Source: Brevibacterium sp. RIT 803
Lineage (GTDB): Bacteria > Actinomycetota > Actinomycetes > Actinomycetales > Brevibacteriaceae
Length of the DNA: 64,000 nucleotides
Reading direction: 5' to 3'
NCBI RefSeq assembly: GCF_016892625.1
Contig: NZ_JAFEMW010000001.1
Span: forward strand, 310,001-374,000
This document shows positions 9,113-17,071 of the stretch, in pieces. The notes beneath the pieces were generated by a model, which was given only the letters and a program-made list of their open reading frames with translations, made no database searches and was not told the DNA's origin. Positions within the stretch are counted from its first letter, which is position 1. The number at the start of each line of letters is the position of its first letter. Made by a program: the position numbers and the translations under genes.

Positions 9113-10800
9113 GTTCATCGGCCACCGCCTCGGCGGCCATACTCAGCGGCCTGAGACGGGCACGCTCACTGCTGCCCGGCGTCTCTGACTACCGCGAGAC
9201 CCGCCGGTCATGGCCGAAGGACCTCGTCGCCGGCGTCACCGTCGGCATCGTCGCACTTCCGCTGGCGCTCGGCTTCGGTGTGAGCTCAGGACTCACCGCG
9301 GAGCAGGGCCTGATCACTGCGATCGTGGCGGGCCTCCTCGCTGCGGTCTTCGGCGGTTCGCACGTTCAGATCTCGGGACCGACCGGCGCCATGGCCGTCG
9401 TGCTCGTGCCCATCGTCGCCACCCAGGGCGCCGAGGCTGTGGTGACGGTGACGCTCATCGCCGGGATCATCGTCGTCGCCGCCGGACTGCTGCGTCTGGG
9501 ACGTGCGGTCTCTTTCATCCCCTGGCCCGTGATCGAGGGATTCACCCTGGGAATCGCGGCCATCATCTTCTTGCAGCAGATCCCATTCGTCACGACGGCG
9601 ACCGATGCGCAGCCTGGTGAGCACAGCACGAACGCACTTGTCGCGGCCGGCCAGCTCATCGGCGAGGCCGACTGGTCCTATCTGCCCTACTCGCTGACGG
9701 CGGTCGCGATCGTCGTCGCATGCATGGCCATCGCGCCGAAGATCCATCCCTCGATCCCCGGATCGCTCGTCGGCATCATCATCGTCACGGTCCTTGCCGC
9801 ACTCCTCCCCAACCCCCTCGCGACCATCGGAGAGATTCCACGATCGCTGCCGCTGCCCAGCATCCCCGACATCGACCTCGGCGCCATCGGCGGGCTGCTG
9901 CCGGCCGCGGGAACGATCGCCGCGCTGGCCGCCATCGAATCGCTGCTCTCTGCCCGGGTGGCCTCTTCCATGTCGGCCTCCGGTGCCTGCCGTCCCGACC
10001 GGGAGCTCGTCGGACAGGGAATCGCGTCGATCGGCTCTTCGCTCTTCGGCGGAATGCCCGCCACCGGCGCGATCGCCCGCACCTCTGTCAATATCCGTGC
10101 CGGTGGTCGCACCAGGCTGGCATCGATCGTGCACGCCCTCGTCCTACTCGCCATCGTCCTCGCCGCAGCAGCACCGGTGGGGCAGATTCCCCTCGCGGCT
10201 CTGGGCGGAGTCCTCTTCGTCACCGCCGTGCGGATGGTTCACTTGACCACGGTCCGAGCCATCATGCGCTCGACGCGCTCAGACGCCGCCGGCTTCATCG
10301 TCACCGCGCTGATCACGATCTCCTTCGACCTCATCATCGCCGTCGGAATCGGAATGGCCGTGGCTGCCGCTTTTGCTCTGCGCAACCTCTCCCGGACGAC
10401 CGGAGTCACGATCGAAGAGGTCTCCACCGGACCCTCCGCACATCCCGGTGATGACTCGATCTCGATCGTGCGCTTCGATGGGCCGCTGTTCTTCGCCTCG
10501 TCCGACCGCATCTTCGACGAAGTCATGGAGTTGGACGGAAACGCGGTGGTGATCCTGCGGATGTCCCAGCTCGAACTCGTCGATGCCTCCGGCGCCCGCA
10601 TCCTCGCCGAGGTGGTGCACGCCTTCGAACGCCGCGGGATCACGGTGCTCATCAAGGGGGTCAAGGACTCCCACGTCGATCTGTTCCGGCACGTCGGAGT
10701 CCTTCGCGCACTCAGGGACAACAGGCATCTCTTCGATGATCTGCCCAGTGCCATCGAGCATGCCCGCTCACATGTGGAGCGGGCATCGGCTCGACGCTGA
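9109..10800 (+). CDS. SulP-family anion permease with C-terminal STAS domain
   Basis: A 563-residue SLC26/SulP transporter. The membrane core spans about residues 25-420, with the family signature near VTVGIVALPLALGFGVSSG, and a STAS domain follows at about 440-545. SulP proteins carry sulfate, bicarbonate or other anions; the substrate cannot be read from sequence here. Translation is coupled to the upstream ArsR gene by an ATGA overlap. A SulP transporter under an ArsR protein with no metal cysteines hints at control by anion or carbon status. The gene ends 8 bp from a convergent gene with no hairpin that I can see. Confidence 0.9.
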   Translation: MSSSATASAAILSGLRRARSLLPGVSDYRETRRSWPKDLVAGVTVGIVALPLALGFGVSSGLTAEQGLITAIVAGLLAAVFGGSHVQISGPTGAMAVVLVPIVATQGAEAVVTVTLIAGIIVVAAGLLRLGRAVSFIPWPVIEGFTLGIAAIIFLQQIPFVTTATDAQPGEHSTNALVAAGQLIGEADWSYLPYSLTAVAIVVACMAIAPKIHPSIPGSLVGIIIVTVLAALLPNPLATIGEIPRSLPLPSIPDIDLGAIGGLLPAAGTIAALAAIESLLSARVASSMSASGACRPDRELVGQGIASIGSSLFGGMPATGAIARTSVNIRAGGRTRLASIVHALVLLAIVLAAAAPVGQIPLAALGGVLFVTAVRMVHLTTVRAIMRSTRSDAAGFIVTALITISFDLIIAVGIGMAVAAAFALRNLSRTTGVTIEEVSTGPSAHPGDDSISIVRFDGPLFFASSDRIFDEVMELDGNAVVILRMSQLELVDASGARILAEVVHAFERRGITVLIKGVKDSHVDLFRHVGVLRALRDNRHLFDDLPSAIEHARSHVERASARR

Positions 10801-10808
10801 ACCGCGCC

Positions 10809-11729
10809 TCAGCTGGTCTTCTTCGCCGGCTGGGCGAAGACCGAGGACGGGAAGGCTCCTGACTGCGCCAGCACCTTGATCAGACTGCGGCTGGGAGACA
10901 CAAGAGCCTCGATCTCCTCATCGGTCAATGCTGACCAGGCGGCGGCCACGGTGCCGTCGGTGAGCTGTTCGACCTGTTCCTTCAGGTCACGTCCTGCATC
11001 GGTGATGGCGGGCAAGTCGAAGCCGCGTTCGTCTTCATCGACGGTGAGGAGACCGGCTTCGACCAGGCGTGCCTGCGCAGCCTTCCATTCCTCATCGGTG
11101 TATCCGCGAGTCTTCTGCGCCGCACGCGGTTTGAAGGAGGCGCCCGTGGCGACGTCGAGCATGAGTGCGTCGATGCCTGGAACACCCGCAGTCACGAGCG
11201 AGGCGACGTGACCGTCTCCGCGGAATTCTCTGGCGATGGTGGCCACGTTCCACAGCTGCTCGAATGCGGTCTTCGGCTGATGCGCGGCGAGTGCGTCTGC
11301 CGTGGCCTGAGCCAGTGCCCGGCCCGAGAAATCCATGTTCGCCAGCACCGGGGCCATGGCCGTGACCAGCTCCGTGGCCGCCTCGGTGAGCAGAGCGATG
11401 TCCTCGCGAGCGTCGAAGAGCTCAGCCATGAAGGCGGTCACTGCATCGAAGCGCACCTGCACCATAGTCTCGGGAGAGACCTTGTCCCACAGCTTCGGCA
11501 ACTGGGTTGAGAGGTAGGAATGTGAGTAGTTGTAGTAGGCGGCGCTGACGACGCCGGCGTTCACACGACCCAGCGGGGCAGATCGTGCCACCAGATTCCC
11601 TTCGACCCCGGGCTCGAGTCCGTGCTTGGCATATTCCCGGCCCACGGTCTCGGAGAAGTACATGGCCGAGTGGAATGAGTTGAGGCGGGAGGAGACGGTC
11701 CTGATGTTCTTCGTGCGCTGCGAGTTCAT
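10809..11729 (-). CDS. SCO6745/SalK-family protein
   Basis: About 306 residues. It matches the actinobacterial SalK-like family, whose members share an N-terminal helical part (here HSAMYFSETVGREYAKHGL, then ARSAPLGRVNAGVVSAAYYN) and a C-terminal part resembling a winged helix (about 215-285). Biochemical function of the family is not settled. I start at ATG 11729 (MNSQRTKNIR); the open frame extends much further upstream only because it overlaps the regulator gene. It lies on the same strand as, and just downstream of, the FadR-type regulator, so it may share that transcript. Confidence 0.75.
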   Translation of the reverse strand: MNSQRTKNIRTVSSRLNSFHSAMYFSETVGREYAKHGLEPGVEGNLVARSAPLGRVNAGVVSAAYYNYSHSYLSTQLPKLWDKVSPETMVQVRFDAVTAFMAELFDAREDIALLTEAATELVTAMAPVLANMDFSGRALAQATADALAAHQPKTAFEQLWNVATIAREFRGDGHVASLVTAGVPGIDALMLDVATGASFKPRAAQKTRGYTDEEWKAAQARLVEAGLLTVDEDERGFDLPAITDAGRDLKEQVEQLTDGTVAAAWSALTDEEIEALVSPSRSLIKVLAQSGAFPSSVFAQPAKKTS

Positions 11730-11766
11730 GGTGCCAATCCTAAGGTCAGGTGGTCGCATCTTCCGG

Positions 11767-12513
11767 TCAGCGATCAGCTGCGTCGATGCCTGTGGTCGTG
11801 GCGAACCAGTGGATGTGGGCCGCGCATTCGCGCCGGGCCCGGTCGGCATCGCCGGCGAGAATGCTGTCGAGGAGACCGGCGTGTTGCCTCGTGAGTTCGG
11901 CCTGCACCCAGGACCAGTCGTCGGTGGCGGCTGCAGCCGCGGAGACATAGTCGAGGATGCTGCTCGACAGTGAGGCGAGGATGATGTCGGTGACCGGATT
12001 TCCTGCCGCGGCGCACAGTTCACGATGGAATCTGGCGTCGAGATCGTGGAAGCGCTCTTTTGCAATGCCGGGGTCGCGCATCTCGGCCAGGAGTTCACCG
12101 GCTCGTCTGAGGTGGACTTCGCTGGGTCCAGGTGTCCGTGCGTTCGGACCGGTCTCGTCGTGGGCGACGGCCTTCGCGGCGCTGGCGACCGCATCGGATT
12201 CGAGGACGACACGCGTCGTCAGCACGTCTGCCGGGACGATATGCCGGGCCGAGACGTGAAGCTTCAGTGCCCGTGACAGGCCCACCGCAGGTTCGGAGAC
12301 GATGACCGATCCGGCTCCTGGCCCCGATCCGACAGCGGAGCGGATGAGGCCGACGGCGTCGAGGATGCGGATGGCCTCTCGCACACTCGACCGAGAGACG
12401 TCGAAACGCTCGGCCAGGCTCCTCTCCCCCGGCAGCCGATCTCCGAGGGTGAGACTGCCGTCGAGGAATGCACGCTCGATTCCGGCAAGGACTATTTCAT
12501 AAGCCTTATTCAT
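11767..12513 (-). CDS. FadR-subfamily GntR regulator, probably of the lut operon (LldR/LutR-like)
   Basis: About 248 residues: an N-terminal winged helix (about 8-70; LPGERSLAERFDVSRSSVREAIRIL) and an all-helical FCD effector domain (about 85-240). The FCD metal/ligand histidines appear in HDLDARFHRELCAAAGN. The ATG at 12513 has AAAGGG 8 nt upstream. The gene is divergent from lutABC, and the shared intergenic region contains TGGTCTGACCA, an exact fit to the LldR/FadR-type operator TNGTNNNACNA. By analogy it represses lutABC and is released by L-lactate; the ligand is inferred. Confidence 0.87.
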   Translation of the reverse strand: MNKAYEIVLAGIERAFLDGSLTLGDRLPGERSLAERFDVSRSSVREAIRILDAVGLIRSAVGSGPGAGSVIVSEPAVGLSRALKLHVSARHIVPADVLTTRVVLESDAVASAAKAVAHDETGPNARTPGPSEVHLRRAGELLAEMRDPGIAKERFHDLDARFHRELCAAAGNPVTDIILASLSSSILDYVSAAAAATDDWSWVQAELTRQHAGLLDSILAGDADRARRECAAHIHWFATTTGIDAADR

Positions 12514-12619
12514 CGTAATTGCCCTTTCACCGTCCGCGAGTTCGGCAGCACGCCCGGTATCTGCGCGGTCGTCAACGGCATCGGCGCCGAGGTCTTTGCT
12601 GGGACATCCCACTATGTTA

Positions 12620-12630
12620 TGGTCTGACCA
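12620..12630. promoter_or_regulatory. Operator for the GntR/FadR-type regulator (TGGTCTGACCA)
   Basis: A palindrome TGGT-CTG-ACCA matching the LldR/FadR-subfamily consensus TNGTNNNACNA at every fixed position. It lies between the regulator (start 12513) and lutA (start 12736), directly downstream of a TATGTT hexamer at 12613-12618 that could be the lut -10, so binding there would block RNA polymerase. Confidence 0.75.
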
Positions 12631-12735
12631 CATTTGTGACAAGAACCACTTCCGTCGCATTCGAGCGGTCCCCGCTCAGGGATCATGCCCCGGATCCGAT
12701 TCTTGGCACTGCAGGCAACTCGGCTTGGAGGTCAG

Positions 12736-13698
12736 ATGAAGGTTGCACTGTTCGCCACGTGCATCATCGATGCCATGTATCCGGAGGTCGCGCAGGCGAC
12801 TGTGACGATTCTGCGCAGGCTGGGTCACGAGGTGATCTTCCCCGAGGGTCAGACCTGCTGCGGCCAGATGCACATCAACTCGGGAAAGTTCGCGCAGGCC
12901 GAGCCCGTGATCGCCGCTCACGCCCGCGCATTCTCGAGCACCGAATGGGACGTCGCCGTCGCACCTTCGGCCTCCTGCGTGGCCTCCCTGGGACATCAGC
13001 AGCCCATGGTCGCCACGCGGATGGGCAATGAGGCTCTGGCCACGGAGGCTGCCGACATCGCCGGTCGCACCTACGAACTCTCCCAGCTGCTCACCGATGT
13101 CCTCGGCATCACCGACGCGGGCGCGGACCTGGGTTCGCACTTCCCCCACCGTGTGACCTACCACCCGTCCTGTCACGGGATGCGTCTGCTGCGCCTGGGC
13201 CAGCGACAAAGTGACCTGCTGCGATCCGTCGACGGAATCGACTTCGTCGAACTGCCCTTGGCGGACTCCTGCTGCGGCTTCGGTGGGACGTTCTCGGTGA
13301 AGAACCCAGAAGTCTCCTCAGCGATGCTCGCGGACAAGGTGCGCACCATCCATTCGACCGGCGCCGAGGTGTGCACCGGTGGGGATGCCTCCTGCCTACT
13401 GCACATCGGCGGCGGAATGTCGCGGTTCGAACGCACCGGGAAGTTCGAGGGCACCCCTGATGTGACCGCCGTGCACATGAAGAAGGACGACATGACTGCG
13501 GTCATCGGTGCCAGCGAGGCCGACCATCGCGTCCCCGGCGAGAGAGGCACGAGCCCGCAGGAGCCGAGCCGGCTGCAGTCAGGTCTGAGTGTCGGTCAGT
13601 CAGCGGTCCACTTGGCCCGGATTCTCGCGTCGACCAAGGAGAACCCGCTGCGTGTCCAAAGCGAAGGAGCAACCGTGAGCGGAGGGAGTCTGCGATGA
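12736..13698 (+). CDS. lutA: L-lactate utilisation protein LutA (CCG-domain subunit)
   Basis: About 320 residues. With LutB and LutC it forms the iron-sulfur L-lactate dehydrogenase complex that oxidises lactate to pyruvate. The Cys-rich CCG domains show QTCCGQMHINSG, PSCHG and DSCCGFGGTFSVK, which bind a Fe-S cluster. The ATG at 12736 is preceded by TTGGAGG; the longer open frame adds 17 residues without a ribosome site. A C-terminal extension after about residue 250 is richer in Ser/Gly than usual and looks loosely conserved. lutB starts within the stop codon (ATGA). Confidence 0.92.
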   Translation: MKVALFATCIIDAMYPEVAQATVTILRRLGHEVIFPEGQTCCGQMHINSGKFAQAEPVIAAHARAFSSTEWDVAVAPSASCVASLGHQQPMVATRMGNEALATEAADIAGRTYELSQLLTDVLGITDAGADLGSHFPHRVTYHPSCHGMRLLRLGQRQSDLLRSVDGIDFVELPLADSCCGFGGTFSVKNPEVSSAMLADKVRTIHSTGAEVCTGGDASCLLHIGGGMSRFERTGKFEGTPDVTAVHMKKDDMTAVIGASEADHRVPGERGTSPQEPSRLQSGLSVGQSAVHLARILASTKENPLRVQSEGATVSGGSLR

Positions 13699-15224
13699 CT
13701 TTTCTGGGGATGCCGCTGCTGCGGTCCACACGTCACGACGACCAGGAGATCCCGGGCGGACAGGGCAACATCGTCGAAGACGAGTCCTTCGCGAAGGTCT
13801 CGCATCAGCACCTGTCGAATCAGCAGCTGCGCAACAACATCGGACATGCGACCGCCACGATCCGCGACAAACGCTCCGAGGTCGTCGCGGAACTCGACGA
13901 TTGGGAGGCCCTGCGCGAAGCAGGCTCTCGGGCGAAGAACCAGGTGATGGAGAATCTGCCCGAGTATTTGGCGCAATTCGAAGAGAACTTCACCGCTGCC
14001 GGCGGAGTCATCCACTGGGCCCGGGATGCCGATGAGGCCAATGCCATCGTCACCGAACTCGTCGAGGCCAACGCCCCTGTGCTCGAGTCCGGGCGCCGTG
14101 AGGTGATCAAGGTCAAGTCGATGGCGACCCAGGAGATCGGACTCAATGAGCATCTCGAGACTCAGGACATCGACGCCTTCGAGACCGACCTGGCCGAACT
14201 CATCGTCCAGCTCGGCAACGATAAGCCCAGCCACATCCTGGTGCCTGCCATCCACCGCAACCGTGACGAGATCCGCGACATCTTCATGGAGAAGATGCCC
14301 GATGCAGGCGAGCTGACGAATGAGCCTGCGGTCCTCGCGGAGGCGGCCCGGAGACACCTGCGGCACAAGTTCCTGACCACGAAGGTCGCAGTCTCCGGAG
14401 CGAACTTCGGCATCGCCGACACCGGGACGCTCGGCGTCGTCGAATCGGAGGGCAACGGCCGCATGTGCCTGACCCTGCCGGAGACGCTGATCACGGTGAT
14501 GGGCATCGAGAAGCTGTTGCCGAGCTTCGACGATCTCGAAGTCTTCCTGCAGCTGCTGCCGCGGTCCTCGACCGGGGAGCGGATGAACCCCTACACCTCG
14601 TTCTGGACGGGCACGACCCCCGGCGATGGGCCCCAGAACGTCCACCTCGTCCTCCTGGACAACGGACGCACCCGCGCTCTGGCCGATGAGCACGGGCGCA
14701 GCGCGCTGAACTGCATTCGCTGCTCGGCCTGCATGAACGTCTGCCCCGTGTATGAGCGCACCGGCGGGCACGCCTACGGATCGACGTATCCGGGTCCGAT
14801 CGGTGCGATCCTCTCGCCTCTGATGACCGGTGTCGAAGCAGAGGAGAACGGCTCGCTGCCCTATGCCTCGAGCTTATGCGGAGCCTGCTACGACGTGTGC
14901 CCGGTCAAGATCAACATCCCGGAGATCCTCGTCCACCTGCGCGGCGAGGACGTCGAGGCCAACCACTCCCCCGTCTCCTCTCAACTCGACGCGGCACTCA
15001 CCGGCGCCTCGTGGATGATGAGCGATGGCAAGAGGATGGCCGCAGCCGAATCCGGTCTGCCGATCGCCCACGCGGCCACCGGCGGAAATCCGATCAATTC
15101 GCTGCCCGGCATCGCCGGAGCGTGGACCTCGAGCCGCGACATCCCTGCCCTGCCGGAGAAGAGCTTCAGACAGCTGTGGGCCGAGGATGAGGCCCGCGCA
15201 GCAGGAGAGGACGAGGAGAGATGA
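13695..15224 (+). CDS. lutB: L-lactate utilisation protein LutB (ferredoxin-type subunit)
   Basis: 509 residues. The N-terminal two thirds carry a LUD-type domain; two 4Fe-4S binding stretches follow, CIRCSACMNVCPVYE starting at about residue 339 and CGACYDVCPVKINIP at about 394. A helical C-terminus closes the protein. It passes electrons from lactate oxidation towards the respiratory chain together with LutA and LutC. Start ATG overlaps the lutA stop and its own stop overlaps lutC, both by 4 bp, so the three subunits are probably made in fixed ratio. Confidence 0.94.
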   Translation: MTFLGMPLLRSTRHDDQEIPGGQGNIVEDESFAKVSHQHLSNQQLRNNIGHATATIRDKRSEVVAELDDWEALREAGSRAKNQVMENLPEYLAQFEENFTAAGGVIHWARDADEANAIVTELVEANAPVLESGRREVIKVKSMATQEIGLNEHLETQDIDAFETDLAELIVQLGNDKPSHILVPAIHRNRDEIRDIFMEKMPDAGELTNEPAVLAEAARRHLRHKFLTTKVAVSGANFGIADTGTLGVVESEGNGRMCLTLPETLITVMGIEKLLPSFDDLEVFLQLLPRSSTGERMNPYTSFWTGTTPGDGPQNVHLVLLDNGRTRALADEHGRSALNCIRCSACMNVCPVYERTGGHAYGSTYPGPIGAILSPLMTGVEAEENGSLPYASSLCGACYDVCPVKINIPEILVHLRGEDVEANHSPVSSQLDAALTGASWMMSDGKRMAAAESGLPIAHAATGGNPINSLPGIAGAWTSSRDIPALPEKSFRQLWAEDEARAAGEDEER

Positions 15225-15958
15225 CGGACACCGCACGCGAAGAGATCCTCGGCCGCATCAACCGGGCCCTCGGTCGCCGAGGTGGGGGCGAGTACGTCTC
15301 CTCCGTCTCCGAGTCAGTGCCCGCCGCTTCACCGGCACGTGCAACGGGCACGGACGCAGCTCCGAAGGATCCGGGCGCTCCCGCAGCCGGCGGCGGCACC
15401 GTCAATCAGAGTGCGGACTATCTCCGCACGGGTGCGCATGAGGGTGAGGAACTCATCGAACTCCTCGTGGACAGGTTGGAGGACTACAAGGCCAACGTCC
15501 ACCGCGTCAGCGGGGATCCTGCCGCAACCATCGCGGGACTCCTCGACTCGGGGTCGAACATCGTCGTCCCACCCGGGCTCGACCATTCCTGGCTGGCGTC
15601 ATTCAACGGTGAGATCTCGGTCGATGCTCCCGGTCAGGAACTATCCATCCCCGAACTCGACGCACAGGCGGCAGTGGTGACCGCCTCTGCGGTGGCGATC
15701 GCACAGACGGGAACCATCGTCCTCGACGGATCCCCGGAGTGCGGCAGGAGGGCGATCACTCTCGTGCCGGATCATCACGTGTGCGTCGTCCGCGTCGCAG
15801 ATATCGTCGACATCGTCCCCGAGGGGATCGCACGTCTGACTCCGGACGCGGCTCTGACGTTCATCTCCGGGCCCTCTGCAACGAGCGACATCGAACTCAA
15901 ACGTGTCGAAGGCGTCCACGGTCCGCGCACTCTCGACGTGGTCATCGTCGATACGTGA
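15221..15958 (+). CDS. lutC: L-lactate utilisation protein LutC (LUD-domain subunit)
   Basis: 245 residues of the LutC/YkgG family. A variable, Ala/Pro-rich N-terminal part (about 20-65) leads into the LUD domain, with the conserved region AQTGTIVLDGSPECGRRAITLVP-like split here as QTGTIVLDGS and GRRAITLVPDHHVCVV. It is the third subunit of the lactate oxidation complex. The start overlaps the lutB stop by 4 bp. No hairpin terminator follows; the DUF2993 gene begins about 50 bp later on the same strand. Confidence 0.92.
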   Translation: MTDTAREEILGRINRALGRRGGGEYVSSVSESVPAASPARATGTDAAPKDPGAPAAGGGTVNQSADYLRTGAHEGEELIELLVDRLEDYKANVHRVSGDPAATIAGLLDSGSNIVVPPGLDHSWLASFNGEISVDAPGQELSIPELDAQAAVVTASAVAIAQTGTIVLDGSPECGRRAITLVPDHHVCVVRVADIVDIVPEGIARLTPDAALTFISGPSATSDIELKRVEGVHGPRTLDVVIVDT

Positions 15959-16007
15959 GTCGGTCCCGACACGACACAGGCAATCGCTGTCCGGGAGAAT
16001 GGGGACC

Positions 16008-16736
16008 ATGACGACGGCCCGAACTCTGGAATACCCGCACGAACCACCTCGACGGAGATCTCGCCGGACGACGCTCATCGTCACCGCGGTCATCGTCGTG
16101 GCGACCCTCCTCATCGGCTTCATCGCCGCTGACCGGGTGGTCGACTTCACCACCGAACAGAAGATCGCCGCCGGTCTCGAGCCCTACGGCGATGCCGATG
16201 TCAACGTCGAGGGCTTCCCCGTGCTGACGCAGATGGCCGGGGGAACTCTCGACGCCGTTCATGTCACTGCTGATCAGGCGCAGTATGAGAACGTCGACTT
16301 CACCGACGTCGATGCCACGCTCTTCGACGTTCCCATCGATGCCTCACGCCCGATCGGCACGGTTGAGGCGAGCGCGGTGATTCCGCTGTCGACGATCGAC
16401 TCGCTTGCCGCCGAACACGCCTCGCTGCCCGAGGGCATGGCATTCACCACGATCGACGGCGGGCTCTACCTCAAGGGCTCGCTGCTCGGACAGGATCTGC
16501 TCATCGGCATCGATTCGAAGGCTGAGTCACGACGCGTGGTGGTCAACGCCACGACGATCAGACTCGGATCCGCTGAGGTCGACATCGACTCGCTCCCTTC
16601 GTTTCTGACCTCGTCGATCTCAGACATCGTCATCGACCTCGATTTCCTGCCCGCCGGCCTTGAGCTCACTGACATCGAGGCCACTGATGCCGGTCTGGAG
16701 ATCAGCCTCCACGGCACCGGCGTCTCCGTGAAATGA
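16008..16736 (+). CDS. DUF2993 (LmeA-like) lipid-binding-type membrane-anchored protein
   Basis: About 242 residues: a basic N-terminus (RRRSRRTT), one membrane anchor at about residues 20-42, then an extracytoplasmic domain of the DUF2993 type, seen from GFPVLTQMAGGTLDAVHV and the repeated beta-rich pattern up to LHGTGVSVK. DUF2993 proteins include mycobacterial LmeA, which acts in lipomannan synthesis; a similar lipid-binding role is possible but not shown. I chose the ATG at 16008, which has GGGAGA 9 nt upstream; an in-frame ATG lies at 15999. Confidence 0.78.
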   Translation: MTTARTLEYPHEPPRRRSRRTTLIVTAVIVVATLLIGFIAADRVVDFTTEQKIAAGLEPYGDADVNVEGFPVLTQMAGGTLDAVHVTADQAQYENVDFTDVDATLFDVPIDASRPIGTVEASAVIPLSTIDSLAAEHASLPEGMAFTTIDGGLYLKGSLLGQDLLIGIDSKAESRRVVVNATTIRLGSAEVDIDSLPSFLTSSISDIVIDLDFLPAGLELTDIEATDAGLEISLHGTGVSVK

Positions 16737-17071
16737 GCCGGGGACGACTCGAGGCAGGCCGTGAGTGAATGTGCGAGAGCAGCCTGTCTTCGCATAGACT
16801 CATGGTGATGACTCCCACAATGCTCGGCGCCGTATTCACACCGAAGGTGTGGGTCCTGGGACACCCGGGCACCAACGGCTACATCACTTCGTGGGGCATG
16901 ATGCTGTCGGGGACAGCTCCATTTCCGGCCGGAGAACGACTCCGGCCCACGTTCTGAGCAGACCGTCATGAGCACGAGCGCCTCGGCGCTCGATCACCGA
17001 CAGCTCTGACAGAGCACCCGCACATATTCGGGCCGGAGAAGCACATCTTCCGGCAACGAAATGGACACACC
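16737..17071 (+). promoter_or_regulatory. Long structured leader region upstream of nhaA
   Basis: 335 bp without a convincing gene. Four hairpins can be drawn: CACACC-GAA-GGTGTG at 16837-16851; GGCCGGAG with CTCCGGCC at 16927-16947; CGAGCGC-CTCG-GCGCTCG at 16975-16992; and a bulged GCCGG...CCGGC at 17032-17054, ending 17 nt before the GTG start of nhaA. This density of short perfect stems before an ion antiporter gene suggests a cis-regulatory RNA, possibly ion- or pH-responsive. I cannot match it to a named riboswitch class by eye. Confidence 0.45.

Noticed and set aside
9286-10134. 282-residue open frame antisense to the SulP transporter
   Set aside because: Asp/Arg/Gly-rich shadow; the SulP and STAS domains are clear on the other strand.
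12685-12735. Longer N-terminus for LutA
   Set aside because: The internal ATG at 12736 has a strong ribosome site and gives the normal LutA start.
13425-13440. GTTCGAAC-type palindrome as a LexA box
   Set aside because: It lies inside the lutA coding sequence, far from any start, and is expected by chance in this composition.
13596-14771. 391-residue open frame antisense to lutB
   Set aside because: lutB carries both 4Fe-4S motifs in the correct frame; the antisense frame has no start signal.
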